A DNA stretch of 64,000 nt from Winogradskyella bathintestinalis (GCF_030407435.1 NZ_JASDDK010000002.1:838702-902701), one strand, 5' to 3'; shown: positions 23,966 through 33,960, counted from the stretch's first letter. A program made the numbers and translations. Notes: a model not told the origin generated them from the letters alone.

Positions 23966-25042
23966 TCAAGATAATTTAACTCTTGGATCTAACCAAGCGT
24001 AAATAATATCGACAAAAATATTAATAGTTATAAAAACAATAGCAATAACTAATACTGCCCCCATTATAACGGGTAGATCTAAGGTGTTTAGCGCATTAAC
24101 GATTTCCTTGCCTAATCCATTCCAACCAAAAATATATTCCACAAACACTGCCCCTGCCAGCATGGATGCAAACCAACCAGATATAGCCGTAACAACAGGA
24201 TTTAAGGCATTTTTAACGGCGTGATTTTTTATAACTTGAAATTCAGTTAAGCCTTTTGCTCTAGCGGTTCTTATATAGTCTTGATTCATTACTTCTAACA
24301 ATGAATTTCGCATCAGTTGAATGACCACGGCTAATGGACGAATCCCTAAAACAATGGCTGGTAGTATTAAATTTTTCCACTCTATAGTCATTTTATCACC
24401 AAAGTCATCTAGTTCGTATAAACTGCCTGTCATTTCTAAATTGGTGTATTTGTACAACACAAAACCGAATAACCATGCAAATAATATAGCACTAAAAAAT
24501 GAAGGTACGCTCATGCCAAACGTACTTAAAACCTGAATGGTTTTATCGACCCAAGTATCTTTATATAGTGCCGAAATGATACCAAAAATGATACCTAGAG
24601 ATATTGCAATAATAATTGCGGAAACAGCTAAAACAAATGTATTTGGAATGGTTTCTAAAATTACTTCGGTTACTTTCTTACCTTGTTTTGTAAAAGACTC
24701 GCGTAAATAAGGGAATTTAATAACCGTAGTAGTTTGGCCTAAAGTAAATAATTCTGTTGCTGTATATTTATTTGGGCTTAAGAAGGTGTAATCTGTTGTA
24801 TGATTTGAATGAAATGACACCGGTGATAAATCATTTAGGTAATATAAAAACTGCGTCCTAATTGGTTTATCGAAACCATATTTTTGTTTTACGGCTAGAA
24901 CTTGTTCTTCAGACTGATTTTGACCTAACATCATTTTTGCAGGATCGCCTGGTAAAATGGTAAATAAAAAGAAAATTACAGTAATGACACCAATTAAGGT
25001 GATGAACGCATAACCAATTTTATTTAGAAGGTATCCTATCAA
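23966..25042 (-). CDS. Peptide/nickel-type ABC transporter permease (OppB/DppB family)
   Basis: 358 residues with about six TM helices. It starts MIGYLLNKIGYAFITLIGVI, typical for OppB/DppB, and holds the EAA loop near NHAVKNALNPVVTAISGWF with a C-terminal VFVEYIFGWNGLGKEIVNAL. An insertion of about 60 residues separates the first helix from the conserved core (LSPVSFHSNHTTDYTFLS). Family members form a heterodimeric peptide channel with a DppC-type partner and two ATPases. None of these lies next to it in the window, so it must pair with products encoded elsewhere. Confidence 0.87.
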   Translation of the reverse strand: MIGYLLNKIGYAFITLIGVITVIFFLFTILPGDPAKMMLGQNQSEEQVLAVKQKYGFDKPIRTQFLYYLNDLSPVSFHSNHTTDYTFLSPNKYTATELFTLGQTTTVIKFPYLRESFTKQGKKVTEVILETIPNTFVLAVSAIIIAISLGIIFGIISALYKDTWVDKTIQVLSTFGMSVPSFFSAILFAWLFGFVLYKYTNLEMTGSLYELDDFGDKMTIEWKNLILPAIVLGIRPLAVVIQLMRNSLLEVMNQDYIRTARAKGLTEFQVIKNHAVKNALNPVVTAISGWFASMLAGAVFVEYIFGWNGLGKEIVNALNTLDLPVIMGAVLVIAIVFITINIFVDIIYAWLDPRVKLS

Positions 25043-25211
25043 AAAGATTTTTATTTTAAAATTACATATTACACCAACTAAATATTAAACTTTTAGGGCT
25101 CTAATTTTTAGTTCGTTTATCACCTTATTTGCCGTTTAGACAATAAAGGCGTTAATTATTAAAAAGTAAATTTTTACTTAAAAATTACTAAACCGTAAAC
25201 GTTATTGTTAT

Positions 25212-26306
25212 CTAAAGATCAACATCCTCTATATCATTCCAATGTGCCTTATCAATAACGGTACCTTTGTTTAATATGATTACTCCAGGATTAGCCCGCA
25301 CTATAGTCTTAACTACTTTTTCATCGCAAAGATAAAAATCAAAATTAAGATTATATTCTGCTTTTATCCATGCTTTATCAGCAGATCCAGAAGAGGTTAA
25401 ACCGATAACCGTGTAACCTTTTTTGAGTGCCTTTTCCGAAAATGACTTTAACTTCGCTATCCCTTCTACTTCTCCTTTAGAAATAGCATACATAGTAATT
25501 ATCACCAAGTTATCTTTTTCTAAGAAATAATCGGTTAAATCTTCATCATCAGATTCAATTGTAAAATCTTGAATTGGTGGAATATAACCCTCATCAACAA
25601 CCTCAGTTTCTACTCCAACGTATTCACCCTCTACTTGCGGATAACTACCGTTAGTGACAAATTCTTGTTCTTCACCATTAATTTTAAACGTCCATGTATA
25701 TTCCGAGACAGCTTTAGGTGCACCTTCTGGCGTAGTCATTTGATTCTGTAAATTTTTGCCAATGGCATAAGCTCTAAAATCAATTGCAGGTAGATGCATT
25801 AGCACGTGGTATCCAAACCAAAGTGACGCTATAAACGTTAACAATGCTATAACCGTTGTAGGTAATTTTGTAAAAATTGGCTTAATGTGTTTTACCCCTA
25901 AGAATAATATTAAAATAAGCACTAATAATATAATATCTTTTGTAAAACTCTCCCAAGGTGTTAATTTTAGTGCATCACCAAAACAACCACAATCTTTAAC
26001 TTTATCAAAGTAGGCTGAATAAAACGTTAAAAACGTAAAGAAAACAATCATTAGTAGTAAACTCCAAACTGTAAATTTAGGCTTGTAACCAATTAAGAGA
26101 AACACTCCTAAAACGACTTCAAATACTACTACAATTACCGAAATCCCTAAGGCATAAGGAATTAAAAATTCAATATTTAAAACATCTGAACCAAAGTATT
26201 CTTGTAATTTATAAGAAAACCCAAGAGGGTCATTTAGTTTTATAAATCCTGATATGATAAATAAAACACCAGTTAATATTCTGCTTATTTGTACAATGTA
26301 TTTCAT
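25212..26306 (-). CDS. DoxX/MauE-type membrane protein (BT_3928 family)
   Basis: 364 residues. The N-terminal four-helix DoxX-like part (1-150) contains SGFIKLNDPLGFSYKLQEYF and the cysteine motif DKVKDCGCFGDALKL seen in MauE/DoxD-type proteins. A fifth TM (about 150-172) is followed by a soluble C-terminal part (180-364) with a thioredoxin-like outline, including LVIITMYAISKGEVEGIAK, PGVIILNKGTV. It probably acts in membrane redox or disulfide handling; no substrate is shown by the sequence. Monocistronic between two minus-strand genes. Confidence 0.8.
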   Translation of the reverse strand: MKYIVQISRILTGVLFIISGFIKLNDPLGFSYKLQEYFGSDVLNIEFLIPYALGISVIVVVFEVVLGVFLLIGYKPKFTVWSLLLMIVFFTFLTFYSAYFDKVKDCGCFGDALKLTPWESFTKDIILLVLILILFLGVKHIKPIFTKLPTTVIALLTFIASLWFGYHVLMHLPAIDFRAYAIGKNLQNQMTTPEGAPKAVSEYTWTFKINGEEQEFVTNGSYPQVEGEYVGVETEVVDEGYIPPIQDFTIESDDEDLTDYFLEKDNLVIITMYAISKGEVEGIAKLKSFSEKALKKGYTVIGLTSSGSADKAWIKAEYNLNFDFYLCDEKVVKTIVRANPGVIILNKGTVIDKAHWNDIEDVDL

Positions 26307-26431
26307 GCTTTCTTTGGGATTCTCACTATTCGTTTACTTTATAAGTTAACTGAACAGGAACTTTATATAATTTGTATTTTGTCTATAATAATATTCGTTT
26401 AGTTGCGTTCAGAAACCAATATATACAAGCA

Positions 26432-26974
26432 TTAATTCGATTCGTTTAAATGAATCAAAGCAAATACCGCATAGTTAATCATATCCTGATAATTGGCGTT
26501 AATTCCTTCGCTTACGAGCGTTTTTCCGGCATTATCTTCTATTTGTTTTACTCGTAATAATTTCTGTAAAATTAAATCGGTTAACGAACTCACTCTCATA
26601 TCGCGCCATGCTTCACCATAATCGTGATTTTTGTCTAACATTAACTGTTTAGTCACCGCTATTTTTTCGTCATACAATTCAGCCGCTTCTTGTGTGTTTA
26701 AATCTGGTTGCTCAACGACACCTTTTTCTAACTGCACCAAGGCCATTAGACAATAATTAATAATGCCGATAAACTCACTTGCTTCACCTTCATCTACTTT
26801 TCTTACTTCATTTTGTTGCAAGCCTCTAATGCGTTGCGCTTTTATAAAAATCTGATCGGTTAATGAAGGTAATCTCAAAATGCGCCAAGCACTCCCGTAA
26901 TCACTCATTTTATTGACAAACAGCGCTCTACATTTCGCTATAATGGCATCGTATTGTTTTGAAGTATCTTGCAT
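26432..26974 (-). CDS. DUF1599 domain-containing protein
   Basis: 180 residues with two copies of the same motif: FVNKMSDYGSAWRILRLPSL near residue 15 and MLDKNHDYGEAWRDMRVSSL near 111. This duplicated D-Y-G-x-A-W pattern is typical of DUF1599, also described as a nucleotide-modification-associated domain. It is soluble and probably binds or processes nucleotides. It sits divergent from folP, as commonly found in Flavobacteriia, suggesting a link to folate or nucleotide metabolism. Confidence 0.88.
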   Translation of the reverse strand: MQDTSKQYDAIIAKCRALFVNKMSDYGSAWRILRLPSLTDQIFIKAQRIRGLQQNEVRKVDEGEASEFIGIINYCLMALVQLEKGVVEQPDLNTQEAAELYDEKIAVTKQLMLDKNHDYGEAWRDMRVSSLTDLILQKLLRVKQIEDNAGKTLVSEGINANYQDMINYAVFALIHLNESN

Positions 26975-27160
26975 TGGTTAAAATTTAGCTTCCTGTAAGG
27001 GATTGCATAAATATATAAGTCTTAAAATAAATAGAAAAGCGTACGACTAGAAATGTGTAAATCTCGATTATCGCATAAATTTCCGTAAATTTCGCATAAA
27101 TAAATTAGATGTTCAAAGTTTGGGGTTTAAAGTTTTCTTAACACCAATTTTAGTTTAAAT

Positions 27161-27988
27161 ATGAAAATAAATTGCAAAGGAAATTTAATTGATTTAGCCA
27201 CACCAAAAGTAATGGGTATTTTGAATGTAACTCCAGATTCATTTTTTGATGGCGGTGTATATTCTAATAAACTTGACATGTTGAAACAGGTAGAAACCAT
27301 GCTAAAAAGTGGTGCTACCTTTATAGACATTGGCGGCTATAGCTCACGACCCAATGCTGATGATGTTATGGAGGCCGAAGAACTAAAACGAGTTATTCCT
27401 GTTGTGGAATTAATTTTGAAAGATTTTCCTGAAACTTTAATTTCTATTGACACCTTTAGAAGCAATGTCGCTCAACAAAGTATTGAAGCTGGCGCAGCCC
27501 TTATTAATGATATTTCGGCTGGAAAATTAGACAAAAACATGTTATCTACTGTTGGAAAATTAGGAGTTCCCTACATTATGATGCATATGAAGGGTAATCC
27601 TAAAACCATGCAACAGCAAACGCAATATGAGGATATAACTAAAGAAGTTATCTCTTATTTCGGTGAACGAATTGTGGCTGCACATCAGGCAAAAATCAAT
27701 GATATTATTATAGATCCAGGTTTCGGATTTTCAAAAACTAGAATGCAAAACTTTGAATTGTTGCATCAATTAGAGTTACTCCAGATGACTGATAAAGTAA
27801 TTTTAGCCGGTGTTTCACGAAAATCTATGATCTACAAAACGCTGAACTTAACTCCAGAAAACGCACTCAACGGCACTACCGCACTGCATATGGTGGCTTT
27901 GCAAAAGGGTGCGAAAATTTTACGGGTACACGATGTAAAAGAAGCTATGGAGTGTGTAACTCTTTTTAATCAATTGAAATTAAATTAA
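27161..27988 (+). CDS. folP: Dihydropteroate synthase
   Basis: 275 residues. MGILNVTPDSFFDGG, FIDIGGYSSRP, ALINDISAG, IMMHMKGNPKTMQ and DPGFGFSKTRMQN are the DHPS pterin-, pABA- and phosphate-binding motifs of the TIM-barrel enzyme. It condenses dihydropterin pyrophosphate with p-aminobenzoate in folate synthesis and is the sulfonamide target. The start at ATG 27161 is preceded by an AT-rich region. Three bases separate it from the lipoprotein gene, and cdaA follows, so these form an operon. Confidence 0.95.
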   Translation: MKINCKGNLIDLATPKVMGILNVTPDSFFDGGVYSNKLDMLKQVETMLKSGATFIDIGGYSSRPNADDVMEAEELKRVIPVVELILKDFPETLISIDTFRSNVAQQSIEAGAALINDISAGKLDKNMLSTVGKLGVPYIMMHMKGNPKTMQQQTQYEDITKEVISYFGERIVAAHQAKINDIIIDPGFGFSKTRMQNFELLHQLELLQMTDKVILAGVSRKSMIYKTLNLTPENALNGTTALHMVALQKGAKILRVHDVKEAMECVTLFNQLKLN

Positions 27989-27991
27989 ACA

Positions 27992-28684
27992 ATGCGTATT
28001 ACACTTTTACTACTAATTATTTGTTGCTATAGTTGCAACAACGAACGAACATTATTATTGCCTGAAATTGAGAACGCCGAAGTCACAGAAGTTTTAGACA
28101 TGTCACCGGCATATATATTTTATGATGAAACCCAACCCGATTCCACATTATTAAACCGAAAGAACTTAATAATTACCACCAATTGGTTGGTTAATGTAGA
28201 TAAACGTTTAACCTTACGCCAAGCGATTCCGAAAATAATATTAATGCAAGAAAAAAAGCGGAATTCAGAATTGCACAAAAATGAAGATGCCAAAAATTAT
28301 TTTACTTGTAATGATACTAAAATTGAAAATTTAGGATTTTTGGAGTTTACAGACGTGAGTTATATTCATGAATCGTCCAGCAATTTTGATAAGAAGTCAT
28401 CATCTATAAAGTTGCAAAAAGCGATAATAATAGAAGTTAATAGTCTGAACGAAATTAAACTATTTACTGATTCGAGTGACAATCCACAAAGCAAAACAAC
28501 CAATAGTATAGAATTGATTGTAGATCTTCAAAATATTTTTCAGACAGGTAATAGCATGATCACACCTATAATCTTGAATTTTAATAAAAACATCAGCTTT
28601 CAGGATTATATTTCCATAAAATCTGAATTAATAAAACTTAAATCAGAACAGTTCAAAATAGAAAACAACGAGTTTATTTACTAA
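27992..28684 (+). CDS. Hypothetical lipoprotein
   Basis: 230 residues. MRITLLLLIICCYSCNNER is a lipoprotein-type signal with the acylated Cys most likely Cys15 in CYSC. The mature part is soluble, with no recognised domain. It lies between folP (3 bp upstream) and cdaA, so it is likely co-transcribed and could act in envelope homeostasis. No TM segment beyond the signal. Function unknown. Confidence 0.7.
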   Translation: MRITLLLLIICCYSCNNERTLLLPEIENAEVTEVLDMSPAYIFYDETQPDSTLLNRKNLIITTNWLVNVDKRLTLRQAIPKIILMQEKKRNSELHKNEDAKNYFTCNDTKIENLGFLEFTDVSYIHESSSNFDKKSSSIKLQKAIIIEVNSLNEIKLFTDSSDNPQSKTTNSIELIVDLQNIFQTGNSMITPIILNFNKNISFQDYISIKSELIKLKSEQFKIENNEFIY

Positions 28685-28789
28685 ATTGTAGATCAGTCAG
28701 GTTTTGAGAATCCGAAAGATTGCAATTATTGACAATCTTTTTCTCCACTACTTAACATTAATTATTAAATTAGCAAAAACACCTACTTT

Positions 28790-29572
28790 TTGGAAAACTT
28801 ACAACTTTGGGATTTTAGATTTATCGATTTTGTGGATGTCTTTCTCGTGGCTATTCTACTCTATTATATCTACAAACTTGTTAAAGGAACCGTAGCAATC
28901 AACATTTTTATTGGTATTCTTATAATATATTTTGCTTGGCGACTTACGGATTACCTCGATATGCAAATGCTTTACAGCATTTTCGATGGTTTTATGAAGG
29001 TTGGAATTATTGCATTAATCGTAGTCTTTCAACCTGAAATTAGAAAATTTTTGCTAATGGTAGGGTCTACCAATATAGGCGGAAAGCGTAATTTATTTAA
29101 AAATTTTAAATTTCTTAAAAATGACGACCAAACCTCTACAGATGTAGATGCAATTATCAATGCCTGCAACAAAATGGCGTCTTCTAATACCGGAGCACTA
29201 ATTGTCCTTGAACGCAATAATAACTTGGATTTTTTAACCAACACGGGGGACGAAATGAATATATTAGTGTCTCAACCAATAATTGAAAGTATCTTTTTTA
29301 AAAATAGTCCACTACATGATGGCGCAGCTATTATTGATAACAATATTGTAAAAGCAACTCGTGTTATTCTTCCTGTAAATAATGAAAAAAATATTCCAGA
29401 ACGTTTTGGGTTACGACACCGAGCTGCTATTGGAATTACCGAAAAAACAGATGCTTTGGCACTTTGCGTGAGTGAAGAAACCGGACAGATTTCATACATA
29501 AAAAATGGTGATTTCGAAATGTTTAATGACACGGCTGAACTTGTTCAAAAAATTAAAGAAGATCTAGGTTAG
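28790..29572 (+). CDS. cdaA: Diadenylate cyclase CdaA
   Basis: 260 residues starting with TTG (MENLQLWDFRFIDFVDV). Three N-terminal TM helices cover about 12-80. The DAC domain (about 105-258) has the catalytic motif LHDGA at 175-179 and RHR at 209-211, which bind ATP. It makes the second messenger cyclic di-AMP, essential for cell-wall and osmotic balance in many bacteria. In the family it is membrane-bound and often paired with a YbbR-domain regulator; none is visible here. It is downstream of folP and the lipoprotein gene. Confidence 0.95.
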   Translation: MENLQLWDFRFIDFVDVFLVAILLYYIYKLVKGTVAINIFIGILIIYFAWRLTDYLDMQMLYSIFDGFMKVGIIALIVVFQPEIRKFLLMVGSTNIGGKRNLFKNFKFLKNDDQTSTDVDAIINACNKMASSNTGALIVLERNNNLDFLTNTGDEMNILVSQPIIESIFFKNSPLHDGAAIIDNNIVKATRVILPVNNEKNIPERFGLRHRAAIGITEKTDALALCVSEETGQISYIKNGDFEMFNDTAELVQKIKEDLG

Positions 29573-29837
29573 TAACCTGTACAAACTGTAATAATTCATT
29601 TAGAGACTCACAAAAAGTTTATAGTGATTGTAGCGCAAATAATATTCAGAATCATTAAATAAAAAGACTATTGACCCAACAAGTGAATGAGCCGTTTATT
29701 TTCATTGAAAATAAATTTTCACCTCTCTTTAACACCTTATTTTAACAACACAATGCGGTAATTATTGACTACATTAATCTTACACGAAAAAAGTTAACTG
29801 ATGCGCTATAGTTCTGCCATTTCCTCAAGTTCATATA

Positions 29838-30266
29838 ATGTCAACCTTATTTTAGGATACTATCAACACCGATTTACTCGCTATAGAAAATTCATTTAGG
29901 GAGTATTTCAAGTATTCAGACAATGCTGTGAATACAACGGACTTTGTTGGTTTTAATAAATATGAAACTATTATTTACATAGTTAGTGGTCCTTCTCTTG
30001 CCACCTAACTAGCGTATTATATAGACAAAACACAGTTTAACTTTACAAGATATTTAGTGATAATTCGTTATTACGATGTTCAAATTATCATTTTAACTGT
30101 AGTCTTTAGCAGTCTACTTTTTATAAAGGTTTATTATTTTATGGCCTCGGTTGCAATTACAGTAAGTAAAGTTATCTATTTATTCTACCTTCTTAAATAC
30201 ATTTTTAAAATCACATTAAGGCATAGTGTCCTTTACTTTAAATTATTTGGCGCTTTAAATAAATAA
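29838..30266 (+). pseudogene. Decayed membrane-protein gene with two in-frame stops
   Basis: One frame stays protein-like for 142 codons from ATG at 29838, broken by TAG at 29853 and TAA at 30006. The segments read DTINTDLLAIENSFREYFKY and later NTTDFVGFNKYETIIYIVSGP, then LAYYIDKTQFNFTRYLVIIR and a hydrophobic part (IIILTVVFSSLLFIKVYYF). In such AT-rich DNA about a dozen stops would be expected by chance. The family is not recognised. The rest of 29573-30271 holds nothing else I can support. A new gene of 69 codons from GTG 30057 is less likely than this remnant. Confidence 0.4.
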
Positions 30267-30271
30267 ATAAA

Positions 30272-32041
30272 TTAAACTACTTCCTCTTTCATAAATTGAA
30301 CTTCATAAAGGTTTTTGTAGTAGCCCATTTCTTTTTCGAGAAGTGATTTATGCGTTCCTATTTCAACAATTTCACCTGCATCCATTACAATAATTTTATC
30401 GGCTTGTTGTATCGTTGCTAATCGGTGTGCTATTACAATAGACGTTCTGCCTTTGGTAATTTTATCTGTTGCATCTTGTATTAATTGTTCTGAATACGAA
30501 TCTACCGAAGACGTCGCTTCATCTAATATTAATATACTAGGATTAGTAACATAAGCTCTTAAAAATGAAATTAACTGTCGCTGACCAGAAGACAACATTA
30601 CACCACGTTCTTTTACATTATAATGATATCCATTTGGAAGACTCACGATAAAATCATGGATTCCAATAGCTTTCGCGGCATTTATAACATCGTCTTCCGT
30701 AATATCATCTTTATTTAGTGTAATATTATTTAAAATTGTATCTGCAAACAAAAATACATCTTGCAATACAATGGCAATATGACTTCGAAGCGAATTCAAT
30801 GTCATGGATTTTATATCTATATCGTCAATTTTTATAGTTCCCGAATTAATATCATAAAAACGGTTTAATAAATTGATAATTGTAGATTTGCCGGCTCCAG
30901 TTGCTCCTACAATGGCTACTGTTTCACCAGCCTCAACCTGTAATGAAATACCTTTTAAAACTTCTTCATCATTTACATAAGAGAACCTTACGTCTTCAAA
31001 AGATATATTACCATTAAATTGTTTGGCTTCAATAGTACCAGAATCATCAATATTTGAAGTAGTATCTAATACTTTAAATACACGGTCTGCAGCGACCATT
31101 CCCATTTGTAGCGTGTTAAATTTGTTCGCAATTTGATTAAGCGGTCTAAACAACATAGGAATAAACATGGTAAAAGCTATTAATTCCCCAAGAGTGGTGC
31201 CCGCCTTATCTGAAATTGCATCAAATCCGCCTACTAAGATGACCATTGCCATAGTTAACGAGGCTAAAAATTCTGCTATAGGAAAGAAGATAGAATTGTA
31301 CCAAACTGTTTTTAACCAGCCTTTTTTATGTCTTTCATTAATTTGTTTAAAGTTTTTATACTCTGTATCTTCTCTTGTAAATAATTGAAGAATTTTCATT
31401 CCTGTAACCCGTTCTTGAACAAAAGAATTTAAGTTTGAAACTTCTGTCCTCACATCTTCGAACGCTATTTTCATGTACTTCTGAAAAATCTTAGTAGCGA
31501 ACAATACAATTGGCATAGTCACGAATACAATAAGACTTAATTTTAAATTTATCATTGACATAAAACCAGCAACCACCACCATTTTTAAAACGTCGCTAAA
31601 AATCATAAAAAGTCCCTCACCAAAAATATCGGCAATACGTTCCATATCAGTTACAGCTCTAGTAATTAGAACACCTACGGACGATTTATCGAAATACGTC
31701 ATTTTAAATTTAAGCATATGCTTAAATAACTTTACCCGGATATCTTTTACTACTGACTGCCCTAACCAGCTTGCGTAGTAGATAAATAGTAATTGCGACA
31801 CTACTTCTAAAACCAACAACGCTAACATAATTAGCATATAAATTACAAAACCATTGTATTCTTTATTTGCGATTTTAACATCTATGACCTCTCTTAAAAC
31901 ATAAGGTCTAAAGGCGCCAAATAATGCCAATCCTACAACACAAAATAACGAAATCACAAATACGGTACGGTAAGGTTTTATGTACTGTAATAATCGCGTA
32001 AACAATGATGTATCAAATATTTTTTTGCTTTTTTCTTTCAT
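30272..32041 (-). CDS. ABC exporter, MsbA/LmrA-like
   Basis: About 589 residues from the ATG at 32041 (MKEKSKKIFDTSLFTRLLQY), preferred over an upstream ATG at 32089 that adds an atypical basic stretch. The TM domain (about 25-310) holds six helices. The nucleotide-binding domain has Walker A GATGAGKST, signature LSSGQRQLISFLRAYV and Walker B ILILDEATSSVDSYSE. It is a homodimeric half-transporter that exports lipids or drugs; the substrate is not shown. truA lies upstream with a 40-90 bp gap. Confidence 0.92.
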   Translation of the reverse strand: MKEKSKKIFDTSLFTRLLQYIKPYRTVFVISLFCVVGLALFGAFRPYVLREVIDVKIANKEYNGFVIYMLIMLALLVLEVVSQLLFIYYASWLGQSVVKDIRVKLFKHMLKFKMTYFDKSSVGVLITRAVTDMERIADIFGEGLFMIFSDVLKMVVVAGFMSMINLKLSLIVFVTMPIVLFATKIFQKYMKIAFEDVRTEVSNLNSFVQERVTGMKILQLFTREDTEYKNFKQINERHKKGWLKTVWYNSIFFPIAEFLASLTMAMVILVGGFDAISDKAGTTLGELIAFTMFIPMLFRPLNQIANKFNTLQMGMVAADRVFKVLDTTSNIDDSGTIEAKQFNGNISFEDVRFSYVNDEEVLKGISLQVEAGETVAIVGATGAGKSTIINLLNRFYDINSGTIKIDDIDIKSMTLNSLRSHIAIVLQDVFLFADTILNNITLNKDDITEDDVINAAKAIGIHDFIVSLPNGYHYNVKERGVMLSSGQRQLISFLRAYVTNPSILILDEATSSVDSYSEQLIQDATDKITKGRTSIVIAHRLATIQQADKIIVMDAGEIVEIGTHKSLLEKEMGYYKNLYEVQFMKEEVV

Positions 32042-32129
32042 ATTGTACCATGCTATACGCACGGTGTTTCTTTTAAGTATCATTTCCAAAATACAGGAAA
32101 CGATTTCACATGCAATTACTCGTGAAAAA

Positions 32130-32873
32130 TTACTGTTTAATAGTATCAGGATAATTAATTCCCACTAAATATAAGCCATGCGCAGGAACTGAAAATCCGG
32201 CTTTACCCCTATTTTTGGAGGTTATAATATAATGCAAATCTTCTGGTTTTAATTTCCCCAAACCAATGTTAACCATAGTACCGACAATGGCTCTTACCAT
32301 ATTTCTTAAAAAACGATCTGCTTTAATCGTAAATAATAATTCGTCGCCTTGCTGTAGCCAATTGGCTTCCATTATCTCACAATTATACGTTTTTACATCT
32401 GTATTCGACTTGGAAAAGCATTGAAAATCTTTATACTGAAATAAAATTTCACATGCCTTATTCATCGCTTCAATATCTAAAGGCATTTGTACCTGATAAG
32501 CAAAGTCATAATCAAATACATTTTTTGATGTCGTAATTTTATAGTGATATGTTCTGCTAGTAGCATAAAATCTCGCGTGAATCTCGGGTTTCACTTCAAA
32601 AACAGATGTTACAGCTATATCTTTAGGTAAAATAGAATTGAGCCTATAGACCAAATCTAAATTTTTAAAATCACCTTCAAAATCAAAGTGAGCAAACATT
32701 TGAGAAGCATGAACTCCCGTATCGGTTCTGCCTGCACCCATAATTGAAATATTGGTTCTCAATATGGTAGAAAGTGCTTTTTCTAACACTTCTTGTACAG
32801 AAATAGCATTAGGTTGGTTCTGCCAGCCATGATATGCTTTACCATTATATGAAAGTTCGATAAAAAATCGCAA
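32130..32873 (-). CDS. truA: tRNA pseudouridine(38-40) synthase TruA
   Basis: 247 residues. SYNGKAYHGWQNQPNA at the N-terminus and GAGRTDTGVHASQMFAHFD with the catalytic Asp mark the TruA family. FLRNMVRAIVGTMVNIGLGK near 190-209 is the conserved C-terminal motif. It modifies U38-40 of the anticodon arm of many tRNAs. Divergent from the phosphoesterase gene, followed by the ABC exporter. Confidence 0.94.
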   Translation of the reverse strand: MRFFIELSYNGKAYHGWQNQPNAISVQEVLEKALSTILRTNISIMGAGRTDTGVHASQMFAHFDFEGDFKNLDLVYRLNSILPKDIAVTSVFEVKPEIHARFYATSRTYHYKITTSKNVFDYDFAYQVQMPLDIEAMNKACEILFQYKDFQCFSKSNTDVKTYNCEIMEANWLQQGDELLFTIKADRFLRNMVRAIVGTMVNIGLGKLKPEDLHYIITSKNRGKAGFSVPAHGLYLVGINYPDTIKQ

Positions 32874-32898
32874 TAGAAATCTTACTTTTGTTAAAGTG

Positions 32899-32906
32899 CA
32901 AAGTTA
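32899..32906 (-). promoter_or_regulatory. -7 box TAACTTTG for truA
   Basis: Exact TAnnTTTG match on the minus strand about 25 bp upstream of the truA ATG, giving a leader of about 20 nt. Confidence 0.45.
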
Positions 32907-33008
32907 CTCTATTCCTGCGAACGCGAGAATCTCGTTAACGTAATATTTAGAATTGAATAAGCACTGGTCATTATTATTTGAAACGTTTTTACGAAATTAA
33001 ATATTCTC

Positions 33009-33497
33009 TTGAAAAAAATACTGCTCTTATCGGATACGCATAGCCACATAGATGACGCTATTTTAAAATATGTAAAACAAGCAGACGAAGTTTGGCATGC
33101 TGGTGATATCGGAAGCTTAAATGTTACGGATAGCATAAAAAAACTAAAACCGTTGCGAGCAGTTTATGGAAATATTGATGACGCTAAAGCACGAACCGAA
33201 TTTCCACTACACAATCGTTTTGTATGTGAAAACGTTGATGTTTGGATTACTCACATTGGAGGTTATCCTCCAAAATATAATAATCTTGTAAGAGACGAAT
33301 TGCAATCAAATCCTCCTGACCTATTTATTACTGGTCATTCGCATATATTAAAAGTAATGCCAGATAAAAAGCTAAATTTACTACATATGAATCCTGGAGC
33401 GGTTGGTAAACATGGATTCCATAAAGTTAGAACCATGTTACGATTTAAAATCGATGGTAAAAAAATTGAGGATTTGGAGGTTATTGAATTTCAATAA
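33009..33497 (+). CDS. Metallophosphoesterase, YfcE/MJ0936 family
   Basis: 162 residues, start TTG at 33009 (MKKILLLSDTHSH). The metal-binding set is visible: LLSDTHSH, WHAGDIGS, YGNIDD, THIGGYPP, ITGHSH. These are the conserved Asp/His/Asn residues of small phosphodiesterases such as YfcE. Substrate unknown. Divergent from truA, and a strong terminator at 33498 separates it from the convergent DUF4293 gene. Confidence 0.9.
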   Translation: MKKILLLSDTHSHIDDAILKYVKQADEVWHAGDIGSLNVTDSIKKLKPLRAVYGNIDDAKARTEFPLHNRFVCENVDVWITHIGGYPPKYNNLVRDELQSNPPDLFITGHSHILKVMPDKKLNLLHMNPGAVGKHGFHKVRTMLRFKIDGKKIEDLEVIEFQ

Positions 33498-33527
33498 AAA
33501 AACCCAAACGGCAGCGTTTGGGTTTTT
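33498..33527. terminator. Bidirectional rho-independent terminator
   Basis: AAAAACCCAAACG-GCAG-CGTTTGGGTTTTT; a GC-containing stem flanked by A and T runs, between convergent genes. It can serve both directions. Confidence 0.9.
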
Positions 33528-33549
33528 CACACTAATTAAGATTCTAGTT

Positions 33550-33960
33550 TTATCGTAATCGATCTACAGATTTTACAAGATCTTCATCCTTTTTTATAGC
33601 CTTGTTAGCCAAGACTAAACACACAATAGAAAAAATAGGAAGAAGAATCCCAATACCTTTCTCAGAAACGTTAATTTCTCCAGATAAATTTAGAGATTGA
33701 TAAACAAAAATTCCTAGTAAAATAAAGTTTAATATTATATTAAGTCGTCCCAAAACAAATTGAGATTTCCTGTCTTTATATCTAAATATTGAAATCAAAG
33801 ATAACAAAGCTGAGCCTAAAAACAAGCCTAAATATAAATAATCATTTATGGCATATATTTTTACTCCTTCATTATTGGTCCACAAATAAAACACAAATAT
33901 TAAGCCTGCCGAAATAACAGCAGCTAAAAATAAATAAAGGGTTTGAATGCGTTGAATCAT
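33550..33960 (-). CDS. DUF4293 family membrane protein
   Basis: 136 residues with four TM helices. It starts MIQRIQTLYLFLAAVISAG, the hallmark of DUF4293, a Bacteroidota-specific family. The other helices are near 43-60, 73-92 and 105-123. Function unknown. It is convergent with the phosphoesterase and divergent from rho, an arrangement frequently kept in Flavobacteriia. Confidence 0.9.
   Translation of the reverse strand: MIQRIQTLYLFLAAVISAGLIFVFYLWTNNEGVKIYAINDYLYLGLFLGSALLSLISIFRYKDRKSQFVLGRLNIILNFILLGIFVYQSLNLSGEINVSEKGIGILLPIFSIVCLVLANKAIKKDEDLVKSVDRLR

Noticed and set aside
30057..30266. 69-residue hydrophobic ORF as a separate gene
   Set aside because: It is the last part of a longer frame with two stops, better read as a pseudogene remnant.
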